The position numbers and the translations under genes were made by a program. A DNA stretch of 64,000 nucleotides, taken from JBQTKD01 sp052389435 (GTDB lineage Bacteria > Actinomycetota > Actinomycetes > Sporichthyales > Sporichthyaceae). The notes beneath the pieces were generated by a model. The model was not told where the DNA came from and made no database searches. It saw nothing but the letters and a program-made list of their open reading frames with translations. Numbering within the stretch: position 1 is the stretch's first letter; every line of letters starts with the position of its first letter. The stretch spans positions 1 through 64,000 of the forward strand of contig JBQTIB010000015.1 in NCBI GenBank assembly GCA_052389435.1, read 5' to 3'. Below are positions 40,257 through 48,323 of the stretch, piece by piece.

Positions 40257-40333
40257 GTCCAGCCTCCCGACGATTTCGTACCGAACGGTAGTGGCTTGCG
40301 TCACTTCACAGGCTCGCGGCCTAGGTTCTGTGC

Positions 40334-41266
40334 ATGGCGATGCGCGAGTACTTGATCGGCGAGGTCACCGAGGAATACGCCGAAGGGCTGCTGACGCGGC
40401 GCGAGGCGGCCCGCCGGCTCGGACTGCTCGGCGTCGGCGTCGCGGCCGCGACGACGCTGCTGTCCGCGTGTGCCGAGGGCAGCGAGCAGGGCACCGACAC
40501 TCCGGCGGCCCCCGACACCACGCCGACGCCGACCCTCGTCCCGCCGCAGGCCAGCCCGCCGCCCGGGCCGGACGCCGGCGCCCTGGTCACCTACGCCGCG
40601 AACGGCGTGAGCTACCGCGCCGCTTTCAAGGCGCCCGCGGGCGCGGCCAAGGGCGCACTGCTCGTGATCCACGAGAACAAGGGCCTGACCACGCACTTCT
40701 ACGACCTCGTCGGCCGGTTCGCCAAGGAGGGCTATGCGGCGCTGTGCCTCGACCTGCTCTCCCGCACCGGCTCGGAGGGCACCGCCGGCTTCGACGACCA
40801 GGCCGCCGCGACCGCGGCGCTGTCCGGCATGCCGAAGGAGCAGGTGCTCGGCGACCTGAAGGCGGCGATCGACGAACTGCTGGGGCGAGCCCCGAACACC
40901 AAGCTCGGCGCCGTCGGCTTCTGCTTCGGCGGCGGCATGACCTGGAACCTGCTGCAGGCCGGGCCCTCGCAGGAGAAGCGGCTACGGGCCGCCGCCCCGT
41001 TCTACGGCCCCGCCCCGGACGCTCCGGACTTCGCCGGCTCCCCCGCCGCGGTCCTCGGCGTCTTCGCCGGCAACGACGCCCGCGTCAACGCCACCCGCGA
41101 CGCCGCGAAGGCCGCCCTGGAGAAGGCCGGACTGACCCACGAGGTGCTCACCTACGACGGCGCCGACCACGCGTTCTTCAACGACACCGGCCCCCGCTAC
41201 AACGCCGCGGCCGCGGGCCAGGCGAACACCAAGCTGCTGGAGTGGTTCGGCACCCACCTCGCCTAG
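40334..41266 (+). CDS. Exported dienelactone-hydrolase family protein (lipoprotein)
   Basis: 310 residues. The N-terminus 'LTRREAARRLGLLGVGVAAATTLLSAC' reads as a twin-arginine-like signal with a lipobox (Cys about 46), then a Thr/Pro linker and an alpha/beta hydrolase of the DLH type. Catalytic Cys in 'GFCFGGG', Asp in 'FAGNDARVN' and His in 'GADHAFFND'. DLH cleaves enol-lactones in chloroaromatic breakdown, but exported relatives are broad hydrolases. It is divergent from the MDMPI-like gene and its stop abuts the convergent lipoprotein gene. Confidence 0.88.
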   Translation: MAMREYLIGEVTEEYAEGLLTRREAARRLGLLGVGVAAATTLLSACAEGSEQGTDTPAAPDTTPTPTLVPPQASPPPGPDAGALVTYAANGVSYRAAFKAPAGAAKGALLVIHENKGLTTHFYDLVGRFAKEGYAALCLDLLSRTGSEGTAGFDDQAAATAALSGMPKEQVLGDLKAAIDELLGRAPNTKLGAVGFCFGGGMTWNLLQAGPSQEKRLRAAAPFYGPAPDAPDFAGSPAAVLGVFAGNDARVNATRDAAKAALEKAGLTHEVLTYDGADHAFFNDTGPRYNAAAAGQANTKLLEWFGTHLA

Positions 41267-42226
41267 CTATTCGACGGCGTCTTGCGGCGCTTCCGTTGGC
41301 TCCTCGCTCGGTTCCTCGCCGGGAAGTTCGTCGATCTCCGCGGCGTCGCCCTCCGCGGCGGGTGCGGACGGCTCGCGGTCGAGGCGGCGCAGCTCCCGGC
41401 CGGTCGGGTCGAGGAGGACCAACTGCTCGCCGGCGAAGCCCGCGGCCCGGGCTCCGTCGAGGACGGCGGTGGGGGTGCAGTCCTCGGGGGTCGTCGCCTC
41501 GTCGGTGGTCAGCAGAGCGCCTTCGACGAGCGCCCAGCGGCCCGCGGTGCCGTTGCAGCCGTCCGACCCGCCCCAGATCCCGTCCGCGAGAAACTCCGCG
41601 TGCGGGCCGCGATCGTCCTCGTCGCCCGCGTTCGACGTCGCGCCGGGCATGAGCCAGACCCCGACGAGGTCCTGCTCGGTCACCGGCCGCAGGCCCGCCG
41701 GAAGTGCCGGCGTCGGGGCGTCGAGCGCGGCGATCTGCTCGGCGTTGGCCGTGGGCGCCGGACCAGCCGACGCGTCGTTCGGGCCGGGCGAGAGCGTCGC
41801 GACCGTCTGGCCGCCCGCGTCGAGCAGGCGCCGGGTGTCGCCGTCGACGGCGTAGGACACCGCGGACGCGATCCACGCCGGAGTCGGGTCCTGCACCTCG
41901 TCGGGGAAGCACTCGCCGCTGCCCCCGCTGACCTCGGCCAGGAACGTGCCCGCCCGCCCCGCGAGCCAGACTCCCTCCAGCGAGCCGCACGCATGGAACA
42001 GCTCGAGGCCATCGGCGGCGAGGTTGACGACGCTGGGCGTTGCGATGCCCGGCCCCGCGACCGACCACTGCCCGACGAGGGCGGACGGCGTCGTCGCCAC
42101 GGCGCTCGGCTGCGGCGTGGTGACGGGGGCCGAGGCACCGGCGAGCGGGTCGTCCCCGGACCCTGCGCCGCCGCACCCGGCCACCACCGCGATCGAGGCC
42201 AGTCCAGCCGCTGCCCGAACCCTCAT
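41267..42226 (-). CDS. META-like domain lipoprotein
   Basis: 319-residue exported lipoprotein. ATG 42226 follows GGAGGGGGAG. Lipobox V-A-G-C (Cys18). The C-terminal half contains 'LVGVWLMPGATSNAG' and 'DGIWGGSDGCNGTAGRWALVEGALLTTDEATTPEDC', the pattern of META/HslJ beta-barrel domains including the conserved C-N-x2-x-G. The first half repeats a weaker version ('LVGQWSVAGPG' to 'FHACGSLEG'), so it may be a tandem META-like protein. The tail is Glu/Pro-rich. Function is unknown, possibly surface stress protection. Confidence 0.72.
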   Translation of the reverse strand: MRVRAAAGLASIAVVAGCGGAGSGDDPLAGASAPVTTPQPSAVATTPSALVGQWSVAGPGIATPSVVNLAADGLELFHACGSLEGVWLAGRAGTFLAEVSGGSGECFPDEVQDPTPAWIASAVSYAVDGDTRRLLDAGGQTVATLSPGPNDASAGPAPTANAEQIAALDAPTPALPAGLRPVTEQDLVGVWLMPGATSNAGDEDDRGPHAEFLADGIWGGSDGCNGTAGRWALVEGALLTTDEATTPEDCTPTAVLDGARAAGFAGEQLVLLDPTGRELRRLDREPSAPAAEGDAAEIDELPGEEPSEEPTEAPQDAVE

Positions 42227-42240
42227 GCGCTCCCCCTCCG

Positions 42241-42543
42241 TCAGTACGGCACGTGCCACCCTTTCGTGCCGGCCGCACCTTCGAGGCGAAAAAGGTCGAA
42301 TTCGAACTCGTCGACGAACTTCCCGTCCTCCCCGCGCATTGTCCAGGCGAGGAATCCGGCCATCAGAATCCCGCAGCCGCCGAGGATCGCGGCGAGGGCG
42401 ATCACGACGGCGAACACCAGCGCCGAGGCGACGTCGAGCACCATCAGCACCGGCACGCTGCCGATCAGCAGCACCGGTGCGTAGAAGGACACCCACGCGT
42501 CGGTGAGCATCACCCGGCGCAGCATGCGATGGCGTCCGGTCAT
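42241..42543 (-). CDS. Small membrane protein of unknown function
   Basis: 100 residues with two adjoining hydrophobic segments (about 15-40 and 42-68) and an acidic C-terminal tail ('RGEDGKFVDEFEFDLFRL'). ATG 42543 follows GGGAGG. No family was recognised. It lies 14 bp upstream of the META-like lipoprotein gene and diverges from the DUF4396 gene across a spacer with two copper-type operators, so it may share their control. Confidence 0.65.
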   Translation of the reverse strand: MTGRHRMLRRVMLTDAWVSFYAPVLLIGSVPVLMVLDVASALVFAVVIALAAILGGCGILMAGFLAWTMRGEDGKFVDEFEFDLFRLEGAAGTKGWHVPY

Positions 42544-42606
42544 CGTGGCCTCCCGCTGGTCGCGTTCTCCTGCCTCCAGCGTGAGCCCGCGCGGTCATGG
42601 CGTCGA

Positions 42607-42621
42607 TTACCCGGCGGGTAA
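42607..42621. promoter_or_regulatory. TACCC-N3-GGGTA palindrome, possible copper-regulator half site
   Basis: TTACCCGGCGGGTAA is a near-perfect 15-nt palindrome between the divergent small membrane protein and DUF4396 genes. The arms match CsoR-type operators, but the spacing is 3 rather than 5 nt. Confidence 0.4.
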
Positions 42622-42640
42622 CCCCGCGGGCCGCGGAATA

Positions 42641-42655
42641 TACCCCCGGTGGGTA
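42641..42655 (+). promoter_or_regulatory. CsoR-type operator upstream of DUF4396 gene
   Basis: TACCCCCGGTGGGTA has TACCC and GGGTA arms separated by 5 nt, the same geometry as known CsoR operators such as that of Bacillus copZA (TACCCTACGGGGGTA). It lies 37 bp upstream of the DUF4396 start. Confidence 0.6.
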
Positions 42656-42691
42656 GGTGTTCGGCCGGGCACAGACCCGTTGGGAGGCACC

Positions 42692-43246
42692 ATGCATCCG
42701 CAGTCGGCCGGCGCGCAGGACCATGCCCACGGCCACGCTCACCGGGACCACGCCAACCACGACCCGGCCGACCAAGACCGGGCCCGGCAGCACCCGGCCG
42801 AGCCTTCGCGACGCGAACTGAACGCCTCCGCGGTCCGCGCGACGCTGCACTGCCTGACCGGCTGCGCGATCGGCGAGGTGCTCGGCCTGGTAATCGGCAC
42901 TGCGCTGGGCTGGTCCAACGGCGCGACGATCGCCCTGGCGGTCGCGCTGGCGTTCCTGTTCGGGTACGCCTTCACCTTCGTGCCGGTGCTGCGCTCGGGC
43001 GTCGCGGCGCGCACCGCCGTCGGCGTCACCCTGGCGGCAGACACGGTCTCCATCACCGTCATGGAGATCCTCGACAACGCGGTGATGCTGGTCGTCCCCG
43101 GCGCGATGCACACCGGTCTGGACTCGGCGAAGTTCTGGGGCTCGCTGGCCTTCGCGTTCGCGGTGGCCTTCGTCCTCACGGTCCCGGTCAACCGCGCGCT
43201 CATCCGACGAGGTCGCGGCCACGCCGTCGTGCACCGCTACCACTGA
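42692..43246 (+). CDS. DUF4396 membrane protein with His-rich N-terminus
   Basis: 184 residues. The first 30 residues contain alternating histidines ('DHAHGHAHRDHANHD'), suited to metal binding, followed by four hydrophobic helices and conserved 'HCLTGCAIGEVLGLVIG' and 'DTVSITVMEILDNAVML' segments typical of DUF4396. The His-Cys and Met-rich helices could bind copper. It has GGGAGG upstream and a CsoR-type operator. The adjacent convergent gene encodes a cupredoxin, supporting a copper role (inference). Confidence 0.85.
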   Translation: MHPQSAGAQDHAHGHAHRDHANHDPADQDRARQHPAEPSRRELNASAVRATLHCLTGCAIGEVLGLVIGTALGWSNGATIALAVALAFLFGYAFTFVPVLRSGVAARTAVGVTLAADTVSITVMEILDNAVMLVVPGAMHTGLDSAKFWGSLAFAFAVAFVLTVPVNRALIRRGRGHAVVHRYH

Positions 43247-43259
43247 ACGCCGTGGCGGG

Positions 43260-43598
43260 CTACTTCACGATCACCTTGGCGACCATGTTCGGGTGCGGGG
43301 AGCAGAAGTACTCGTAGACCCCGGCCTTGGCGAAGGTGAAGGTGAAGGACTCGCCCTGCGCCAACAGCTTCGAGGCGAACTCGGCCGGACCCTTCTTGGT
43401 CTTGACGTCGTGGCGGACCCCGTCCCTGTTCGTCCAGGTGACCGCGTCGCCGACCGAGACCGTCACCTCGGGCGCCCGGTAGCTGTAGTCCTGGATGTCG
43501 ACGGCGGTGTCCGCCGCGAAGGCCGACCCGTGCGGGGCGAACACCGCAGCACCCGCCATCGCGCCGACCGCGACGATTCGCAATGCCCTGCCTGCCAT
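43260..43598 (-). CDS. Secreted cupredoxin (amicyanin/plastocyanin-like)
   Basis: 112 residues: Sec signal peptide (to about residue 29, 'GAAVFAPHGSAFA') and a small blue-copper domain. Copper ligands: His in 'GVRHDVK', Cys, His and Met in 'YFCSPHPNMVAK', the compact amicyanin spacing. It would carry electrons or bind copper outside the membrane. ATG 43598 follows GGGAGAGGA. It is convergent with DUF4396, 13 bp away, and divergent from znuA. Confidence 0.92.
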   Translation of the reverse strand: MAGRALRIVAVGAMAGAAVFAPHGSAFAADTAVDIQDYSYRAPEVTVSVGDAVTWTNRDGVRHDVKTKKGPAEFASKLLAQGESFTFTFAKAGVYEYFCSPHPNMVAKVIVK

Positions 43599-43640
43599 CT
43601 CGTGTCCTCTCCCAGTCCGTGTGCCGTCGCTGCGCCGTCC

Positions 43641-43675
43641 GTCCCGGTGCCGCGAGGGTGGTGCAGCACCGGGAC
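43641..43675. promoter_or_regulatory. 10-bp-stem hairpin in the cupredoxin-znuA spacer
   Basis: GTCCCGGTGC and GCACCGGGAC form a perfect 10-bp stem with a 15-nt loop in the 284-bp divergent spacer, 43 bp from the cupredoxin start. It may act as an operator or an mRNA structure in the cupredoxin leader. Confidence 0.35.
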
Positions 43676-43845
43676 GTCCTGCTGGGCCGGACCATGTAGC
43701 CCGGGCAGGGCCTAGAGGCGGAACAGCGCGCTACGAGCCCCATTCGTCGAGATCTGCCCATCGGACGCCGACCGCATGGAGGGGATCGCCCACACCCCGT
43801 GGGGGAATCCGCCGCCCCCGGCGTCGAGCCGCTCCCGGCCGAGAA

Positions 43846-43882
43846 TTGACAGAGCCGCTCCCGCTAAATGAATATGGTTCTC
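43846..43882 (+). promoter_or_regulatory. znuA promoter with overlapping Zur box
   Basis: TTGACA at 43846-43851, then TGAATA at about 43869-43874 as -10, predicting a start near the ATG at 43883 (leaderless). The Zur-like box ATGAATATGGTTCTCAT (43868-43884) covers the -10 and the start, ideal for zinc-dependent repression. It matches 12 of 15 positions of the mycobacterial Zur consensus TGAAAATCATTTTCA. Confidence 0.75.
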
Positions 43883-45070
43883 ATGATCAGACGGGTGGCC
43901 GCTGCGGGCGTGCTGGCAATGACGCTGTCGGCGTGCGGCGGCGACGGCGGGGACGGCACGGAATCGACGGCGGCCGGGCTCGCGAGCCCGGCGCCCGCGC
44001 AGGAGCCTCGCCTCGAGGTGTTCGCCGCGTTCTACCCGTACTGGTGGATGGCGCAGCGAGTCGGCGGCCCAGAGGTGAAGGTGGACCTGCTCACCGAGCC
44101 CGGCGTGGAACCGCACGACCTCGAGCTTTCCCCGCGCCAGGTCGCCCAGCTCTCCGAGGTCGACCTCGTGGTGTTCCAGAAGGGTTTCCAGCCGGCCGTC
44201 GACGCCGCCGTGGCCCAGCAGGCAGCCGAGCGGCAGCTCGAGATCAACGCCGCGCTCGGCCGCACCCCTGTTCTCGACGTCCACGAGGGCGAATCGGAAG
44301 CCGAACACGCGCAGCACGCCGGCGAGTCCGCGGCCGAGCACGCGGAGCACGCCGGCGAGCCCAACGCCGAATCCGCCGGCGAGCACTCGGCGGACGACGG
44401 GCACGGCCACGGCGCCCCGGGCGACCTGTCCGCGGATCCGCACGTGTGGCTCGACCCGGACAAGCTCGCGGCCGTCGCCACCGCCACCGCGGACGCGTTC
44501 AGCCGCGCCGACGCCGCCGGCAGCGCCGGATACCAGCAGCGCGCCTCCGAGGTCCGCGCCGATCTAACGGCCCTGAACGCCGAGTTCACCTCCGGTCTGG
44601 CCACCTGCGCGCGCCGCAAGGTCGTGGTCAACCACGCCGCGTTCGGCCACCTCACCACCCGGTACGGCCTCGAGCAGATCGCCGTGAACGGCCTGTCCCC
44701 CGACGCCGCCCCGAGCCCGCAGCAGCTGGCCCAGCTCGCCGAGACGATCCGCCGCGACGGCACCACCACCGTCTTCACCGAGATCCTGGCCAGCCCGCGG
44801 CTGGCCGAGACCCTCGCAGCCGAGGCCGGCGTGAAGACCGCGACGCTCGACCCCCTCGAGGGCCTGGCCCGCGAGGACTCCCGCGACTTCCTCGCCGTCC
44901 AGCGCGACAACCTCAACGCCCTGCGCGCCGGCCTGGACTGCACCAGCGGCATCACCGGCACAGCCGCACCCACCGAGGCGCCCACGCCCACCGAGTCCGC
45001 CTCGCCGTCCCCCACCGAGTCGAGCACTCCCACGGCCACGCCCACCGAGTCCACTAGCCCGACCCCGTAG
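43883..45070 (+). CDS. znuA: Zinc ABC transporter substrate-binding lipoprotein
   Basis: 395 residues from ATG 43883; an in-frame ATG at 43868 lies inside the Zur box and is less likely. Lipobox L-S-A-C (Cys18). The ZnuA fold shows zinc ligands His in 'VEPHDLELSP', His in 'ADPHVWLDP', His in 'VVNHAAFGH' and an acidic residue in 'VFTEILASP'. Between helices it has the His/Glu-rich loop ('EHAQHAGESAAEHAEHAG') typical of zinc-specific members. The C-terminus carries about 35 Thr/Pro/Ser residues, an odd extension. Permease and ATPase genes lie 2.4 kb downstream on the other strand. Confidence 0.95.
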   Translation: MIRRVAAAGVLAMTLSACGGDGGDGTESTAAGLASPAPAQEPRLEVFAAFYPYWWMAQRVGGPEVKVDLLTEPGVEPHDLELSPRQVAQLSEVDLVVFQKGFQPAVDAAVAQQAAERQLEINAALGRTPVLDVHEGESEAEHAQHAGESAAEHAEHAGEPNAESAGEHSADDGHGHGAPGDLSADPHVWLDPDKLAAVATATADAFSRADAAGSAGYQQRASEVRADLTALNAEFTSGLATCARRKVVVNHAAFGHLTTRYGLEQIAVNGLSPDAAPSPQQLAQLAETIRRDGTTTVFTEILASPRLAETLAAEAGVKTATLDPLEGLAREDSRDFLAVQRDNLNALRAGLDCTSGITGTAAPTEAPTPTESASPSPTESSTPTATPTESTSPTP

Positions 45071-45179
45071 CGGCGTCAAGAACCAATGCGCACGTCATGC
45101 GCCATGGGTGCTGCGGCGCCGGAATTGTCCGGTTTGTGGAGCCGTTTCGGCTGACACCCCACGCTGCGACCGGCCGCTA

Positions 45180-45196
45180 ACGACAACGTTTTCCAT
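45180..45196. promoter_or_regulatory. Zur-like box upstream of the permease pair
   Basis: ACGACAACGTTTTCCAT matches 12 of 17 positions of the znuC box (ACGACAACCATATTCGT read in the same direction). It lies 53 bp before the permease start at 45250, in the 179-bp znuA-permease spacer. Confidence 0.6.
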
Positions 45197-45249
45197 GTGT
45201 TCGGCGTGTTCGGCTGCGCACGACGATCACCACGGGCGAGATTGGAGGC

Positions 45250-46269
45250 GTGACAGAACTCGGAACCCGGTCCGGAGGCGTGCCGCCCCAACGCGGCCCA
45301 TCCGCTCCCGGCCGCGCCGAGAGTCGCCTCGGGCTCTACCTGCTGTGCGCCTCGCTCGCCGCGCTGCTCGTGCTGGCCGAACCGCTGCGGGAGTTCTTCG
45401 ACCGGCCGGCGCTCGCGACCTGGTCGACGGTCTTCGTGTCGATCGTCGTGCAGGCACTGCCGTTCCTGGTTTTCGGCGTCCTGCTGTCGGCAAGCATCAC
45501 CGCCTTCGTCCCCGAGTCCTGGTTCCGCAAGGCACTGCCGGCCCGCCCCGGGGCAGCAGTACCGGTCGCCGGCCTCGCGGGGGCGGTGCTGCCCGGATGC
45601 GAGTGCGCGTCGGTCCCGGTCGCGGCGAGCCTGATCCGCCGCGGCGTTCCGGCGGCCGCCGCCCTCGCCTTCCTGCTCTCGGCCCCGGCGATCAACCCCG
45701 TCGTCCTGGTCGCCACCGCGGTGGCGTTCCCGGACGCCCCGGAGATGGTCGCCGGCCGGTTCGTCGCCTCGCTGATCGTGGCCGTCGTCATGGGCTGGCT
45801 CTGGCTGAAGTTCGGCAAGGCGGACATGCTGGAGAAGGTCCACCGCCGGCCGGCGCAGACCGACGGCAGCCGGGCGAGTGCCTTCGTCGGCGGCATCCGG
45901 CACGACCTGCTGCACACCGGCGGCTTCCTGGTCATCGGCGGCATCACCGCCGCGACGCTCAACGTCGTCGTGCCGCGCGAGTGGCTCGACGCCGTCGCCG
46001 ACAACCCCGTGCTCGCCGTGCTCTGCCTGGCCCTGCTCGCGGTGATCCTGGCGATCTGCTCCGAGGCCGACGCGTTCGTCGCCGCGAGCCTCACCCAGTT
46101 CTCGCTCACCGCGCGCCTGGCGTTCCTGGTCGTCGGACCCACGGTCGACGTCAAGCTCATCGCGCTGCAGGCCGGCACCTTCGGCCGCCGGTTCGCGATG
46201 TGGTTCGCCCCGCTCACCTTCGCAGTCGCCGTCGGCGCGAGCGTGCTCGTCGGATGGGTCCTGCTGTGA
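45250..46269 (+). CDS. Permease of the YraQ/SO_0444 (DUF318) family
   Basis: 339 residues with about eight transmembrane helices. The signature 'AGAVLPGCECASVPVAASLIRRGVP' and the second-half 'ICSEADAFVAASL' are those of PF03773 permeases. In actinomycetes this gene plus a TIGR03943 partner is a recurrent Zur-controlled pair, as the Zur box and position next to znuA and zur suggest here. Cys and His residues in the helices could bind zinc. GTG 45250 follows GGAGGC. Whether it imports or exports zinc is not established. Confidence 0.87.
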   Translation: MTELGTRSGGVPPQRGPSAPGRAESRLGLYLLCASLAALLVLAEPLREFFDRPALATWSTVFVSIVVQALPFLVFGVLLSASITAFVPESWFRKALPARPGAAVPVAGLAGAVLPGCECASVPVAASLIRRGVPAAAALAFLLSAPAINPVVLVATAVAFPDAPEMVAGRFVASLIVAVVMGWLWLKFGKADMLEKVHRRPAQTDGSRASAFVGGIRHDLLHTGGFLVIGGITAATLNVVVPREWLDAVADNPVLAVLCLALLAVILAICSEADAFVAASLTQFSLTARLAFLVVGPTVDVKLIALQAGTFGRRFAMWFAPLTFAVAVGASVLVGWVLL

Positions 46270-46994
46270 GACGCGAAGTCCAGGCCGTGGTGATGCTGCT
46301 GCTCGGGACCGCGTGCATCCGTATCGGCTTCGACGGCTCCTACCTCTACTACGTCAAGCCGATCCTGCGTTGGCCGCTGGTCGCCTCCGGGATCCTGGTC
46401 GCGGCGATCGGCCTGCTCGGCCTGGTGGCCGCGCTGCGCAAGCCCGCGCCGACCGCGCACGAGCACGCCGCGGAGGACGGCTGCGCCGACGGCAACCACC
46501 ACCACGTCCCGCGGGTGGCCTGGCTGCTGACCCTGCCCGTCTTTGCGATTCTGCTGGTCGCTCCGGGTCCGCTGGGCGCATACGCCGCGGCCCGCGACGC
46601 CGGCACCGTCGCCAAGCCCGCCGGCGACAGCGACTTCCCCGCCCTTCCCCCCGGCGACCCCGCAACGCTCCCGCTCTACGAGTACGCGGTGCGGGCGGTG
46701 TGGGACGAGGGCCGTTCCCTGTTCGATCGGGACCTCGACCTGACCGGTTTCGCGAGCAAGCGCCCCGAGGGCGGCTGGTACCTGACGCGCATTCAGCTCG
46801 CCTGCTGCGCGGCCGACGGCGTCGCCACCAAGATCGAGGTGCGCGGCGACGTCCCCCAGCTCGCGGACGACACGTGGGTGCGCGTGGTCGGGCGCTGGGA
46901 GCCGTCGACCAATCCCGATCCCGAGAAGGCGCTCGCCGCGATGCGCGTCGTCTCCGTTACCACGGTCCCCGCGCCGCCGGACCCCTACGAGTAG
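46266..46994 (+). CDS. TIGR03943 family membrane-associated partner of the permease
   Basis: 242 residues. Two or three N-terminal helices with a His-rich loop between them ('HEHAAEDGCADGNHHH') and a soluble C-terminal domain with 'FDRDLDLTGFASKRPEGGWYLTRIQLACCAADGVATKIEV', the TIGR03943 core, whose adjacent cysteines may bind metal. GTG 46266 overlaps the permease stop (GTGA), so the subunits are co-translated. It is convergent with zur, 1 bp away. Confidence 0.88.
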   Translation: MRREVQAVVMLLLGTACIRIGFDGSYLYYVKPILRWPLVASGILVAAIGLLGLVAALRKPAPTAHEHAAEDGCADGNHHHVPRVAWLLTLPVFAILLVAPGPLGAYAAARDAGTVAKPAGDSDFPALPPGDPATLPLYEYAVRAVWDEGRSLFDRDLDLTGFASKRPEGGWYLTRIQLACCAADGVATKIEVRGDVPQLADDTWVRVVGRWEPSTNPDPEKALAAMRVVSVTTVPAPPDPYE

Positions 46995-46995
46995 A

Positions 46996-47424
46996 TCAGC
47001 CCTTGCGCGGCTTGGCGGCGCAGGAAGGGCAGAGCCCGAAGATCTCCATCGTGTGGGACACCTCGGTGTAGCCGTGCTCGGCCGCGATCTTGTCCGCCCA
47101 CCGCTCGACGGCGGGGCCGGCGACCTCGACGGCACGACCGCACGAGCGGCACACCAGGTGGTGGTGGTGCCCGTCCGAGCAGCGCCGGTAGACCGATTCC
47201 CCGTCCGCGGTGCGCAGCGTGTCGACCTCGCCGAGCTCGGCGAGGGTCTGCAGGGTCCGGTAGACGGTGGTCAGCCCGACGTTCTCCCCGCGCCCCTTGA
47301 GCAGGTCGTGCAGCTCCTGCGCGCTGCGGAAGTCGTCGACGGACTCCAGCACCGCGGCCACCGCGGCCCGCTGGCGGGTGGCCCGCTGCACGACCGGGCG
47401 AGTGCCCTCCATCGACTTCGACAC
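46996..47424 (-). CDS. zur: Zinc uptake regulator, Fur family
   Basis: 142 residues. N-terminal winged helix ('TRQRAAVAAVLESVDDFRSAQELHDLLKG', 'GLTTVYRTLQTLAELGEVDTL') and a C-terminal dimerisation domain with metal ligands 'RCSDGHHHHLVCRSCGRAVEV' and the second zinc cysteine pair 'GLCPSCA'. With bound zinc it represses uptake genes. GTG 47424 is preferred because GAGGAG lies 6 nt upstream. It is placed next to znuB-znuC and its likely target sites (43868, 45180, 49085, 52666). Confidence 0.95.
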   Translation of the reverse strand: MSKSMEGTRPVVQRATRQRAAVAAVLESVDDFRSAQELHDLLKGRGENVGLTTVYRTLQTLAELGEVDTLRTADGESVYRRCSDGHHHHLVCRSCGRAVEVAGPAVERWADKIAAEHGYTEVSHTMEIFGLCPSCAAKPRKG

Positions 47425-47468
47425 CAAGCACTCCTCACGCGCGACTGCGAGGAACGATACGACGCCCG

Positions 47469-48323
47469 TCAGTGTTCTAGGCCAAAGGCAACGGGAGCCG
47501 GCCGAACCCGTCGCACGAGCGCAACCAACCCCCGCGCCACGAGGACCGCCGCGAAGACCGCCAGGGCGCACAGCACGATGGTCGGACCGGAGGACAGATC
47601 GGCTTCGTAGGAGACGATTCCGCCGCCCACGGACACGCTCGCTCCGAGCGCGATCGCCAGCGCGCACGTCGCCCGGAAGCTTCGGGTCAACTGCTGCGCC
47701 GTCGCGACCGGGACGATCATGAGGGCGCTGACCAGCAGCACTCCGACGGCCCGCATGGACAGCACGACGGTGACCGCGGTGACCAGCGCGATGCCCAGCC
47801 CGAGCAGGCGCGTCGGCAGGCCGGACACCCGCGCGAACTCCTCGTCCTGGCACACCGCGAACAGCGCCCGCCGCAGACCGAGGGTGAAGGCCAGCACGAC
47901 GATCCCGAGGATCGCGATGAACGCGAGATCGGAGTTCGTGACGGTCAGGATCGACCCGAACAGGAACTCGTTGAGCTTGTTCACGCTGCCCGTCGGCGTC
48001 AATCCGATCAGCACCACGCCGCCGGCGATGCCGCCGTAGAAGAGCATTGCAAGCGCGACGTCCGCGCTCGCTCCGCCGAACTGGCGGATGAGTTCCACGA
48101 GCAGCGCGCCGGCCGCGGCCACCGCCAGGGCCGTGTAGAGCGGTTCGGTGTTGGTCAGAAAACCGACGGCGACGCCGGTCAGCGCGACGTGCCCGACGCC
48201 GTCGCCCATCAGGGCGAGGCGCCGCTGGACGAGGTAGAGGCCGATCGACGGTGCGATGACGCCCACCATCAGCGCCGCGAGCAGCGCGCGCTGCATGAAC
48301 TCGGGTTCGAGGAAGGCGGGCAT
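47469..48323 (-). CDS. znuB: Zinc ABC transporter permease
   Basis: 284 residues with eight to nine transmembrane helices of the ABC-3 family. 'MGDGVGHVALTGVAVGFL' and 'RALFAVCQDEEFARVSGLP' are conserved coupling and pore regions; 'VGVLLVSALMIVPVATAQQL' is the family signature. It forms the channel that ZnuC powers and ZnuA feeds. ATG 48323 overlaps the ZnuC stop (TGATG), so both are translated together. It ends 45 bp before zur, which may be co-transcribed. Confidence 0.95.
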   Translation of the reverse strand: MPAFLEPEFMQRALLAALMVGVIAPSIGLYLVQRRLALMGDGVGHVALTGVAVGFLTNTEPLYTALAVAAAGALLVELIRQFGGASADVALAMLFYGGIAGGVVLIGLTPTGSVNKLNEFLFGSILTVTNSDLAFIAILGIVVLAFTLGLRRALFAVCQDEEFARVSGLPTRLLGLGIALVTAVTVVLSMRAVGVLLVSALMIVPVATAQQLTRSFRATCALAIALGASVSVGGGIVSYEADLSSGPTIVLCALAVFAAVLVARGLVALVRRVRPAPVAFGLEH

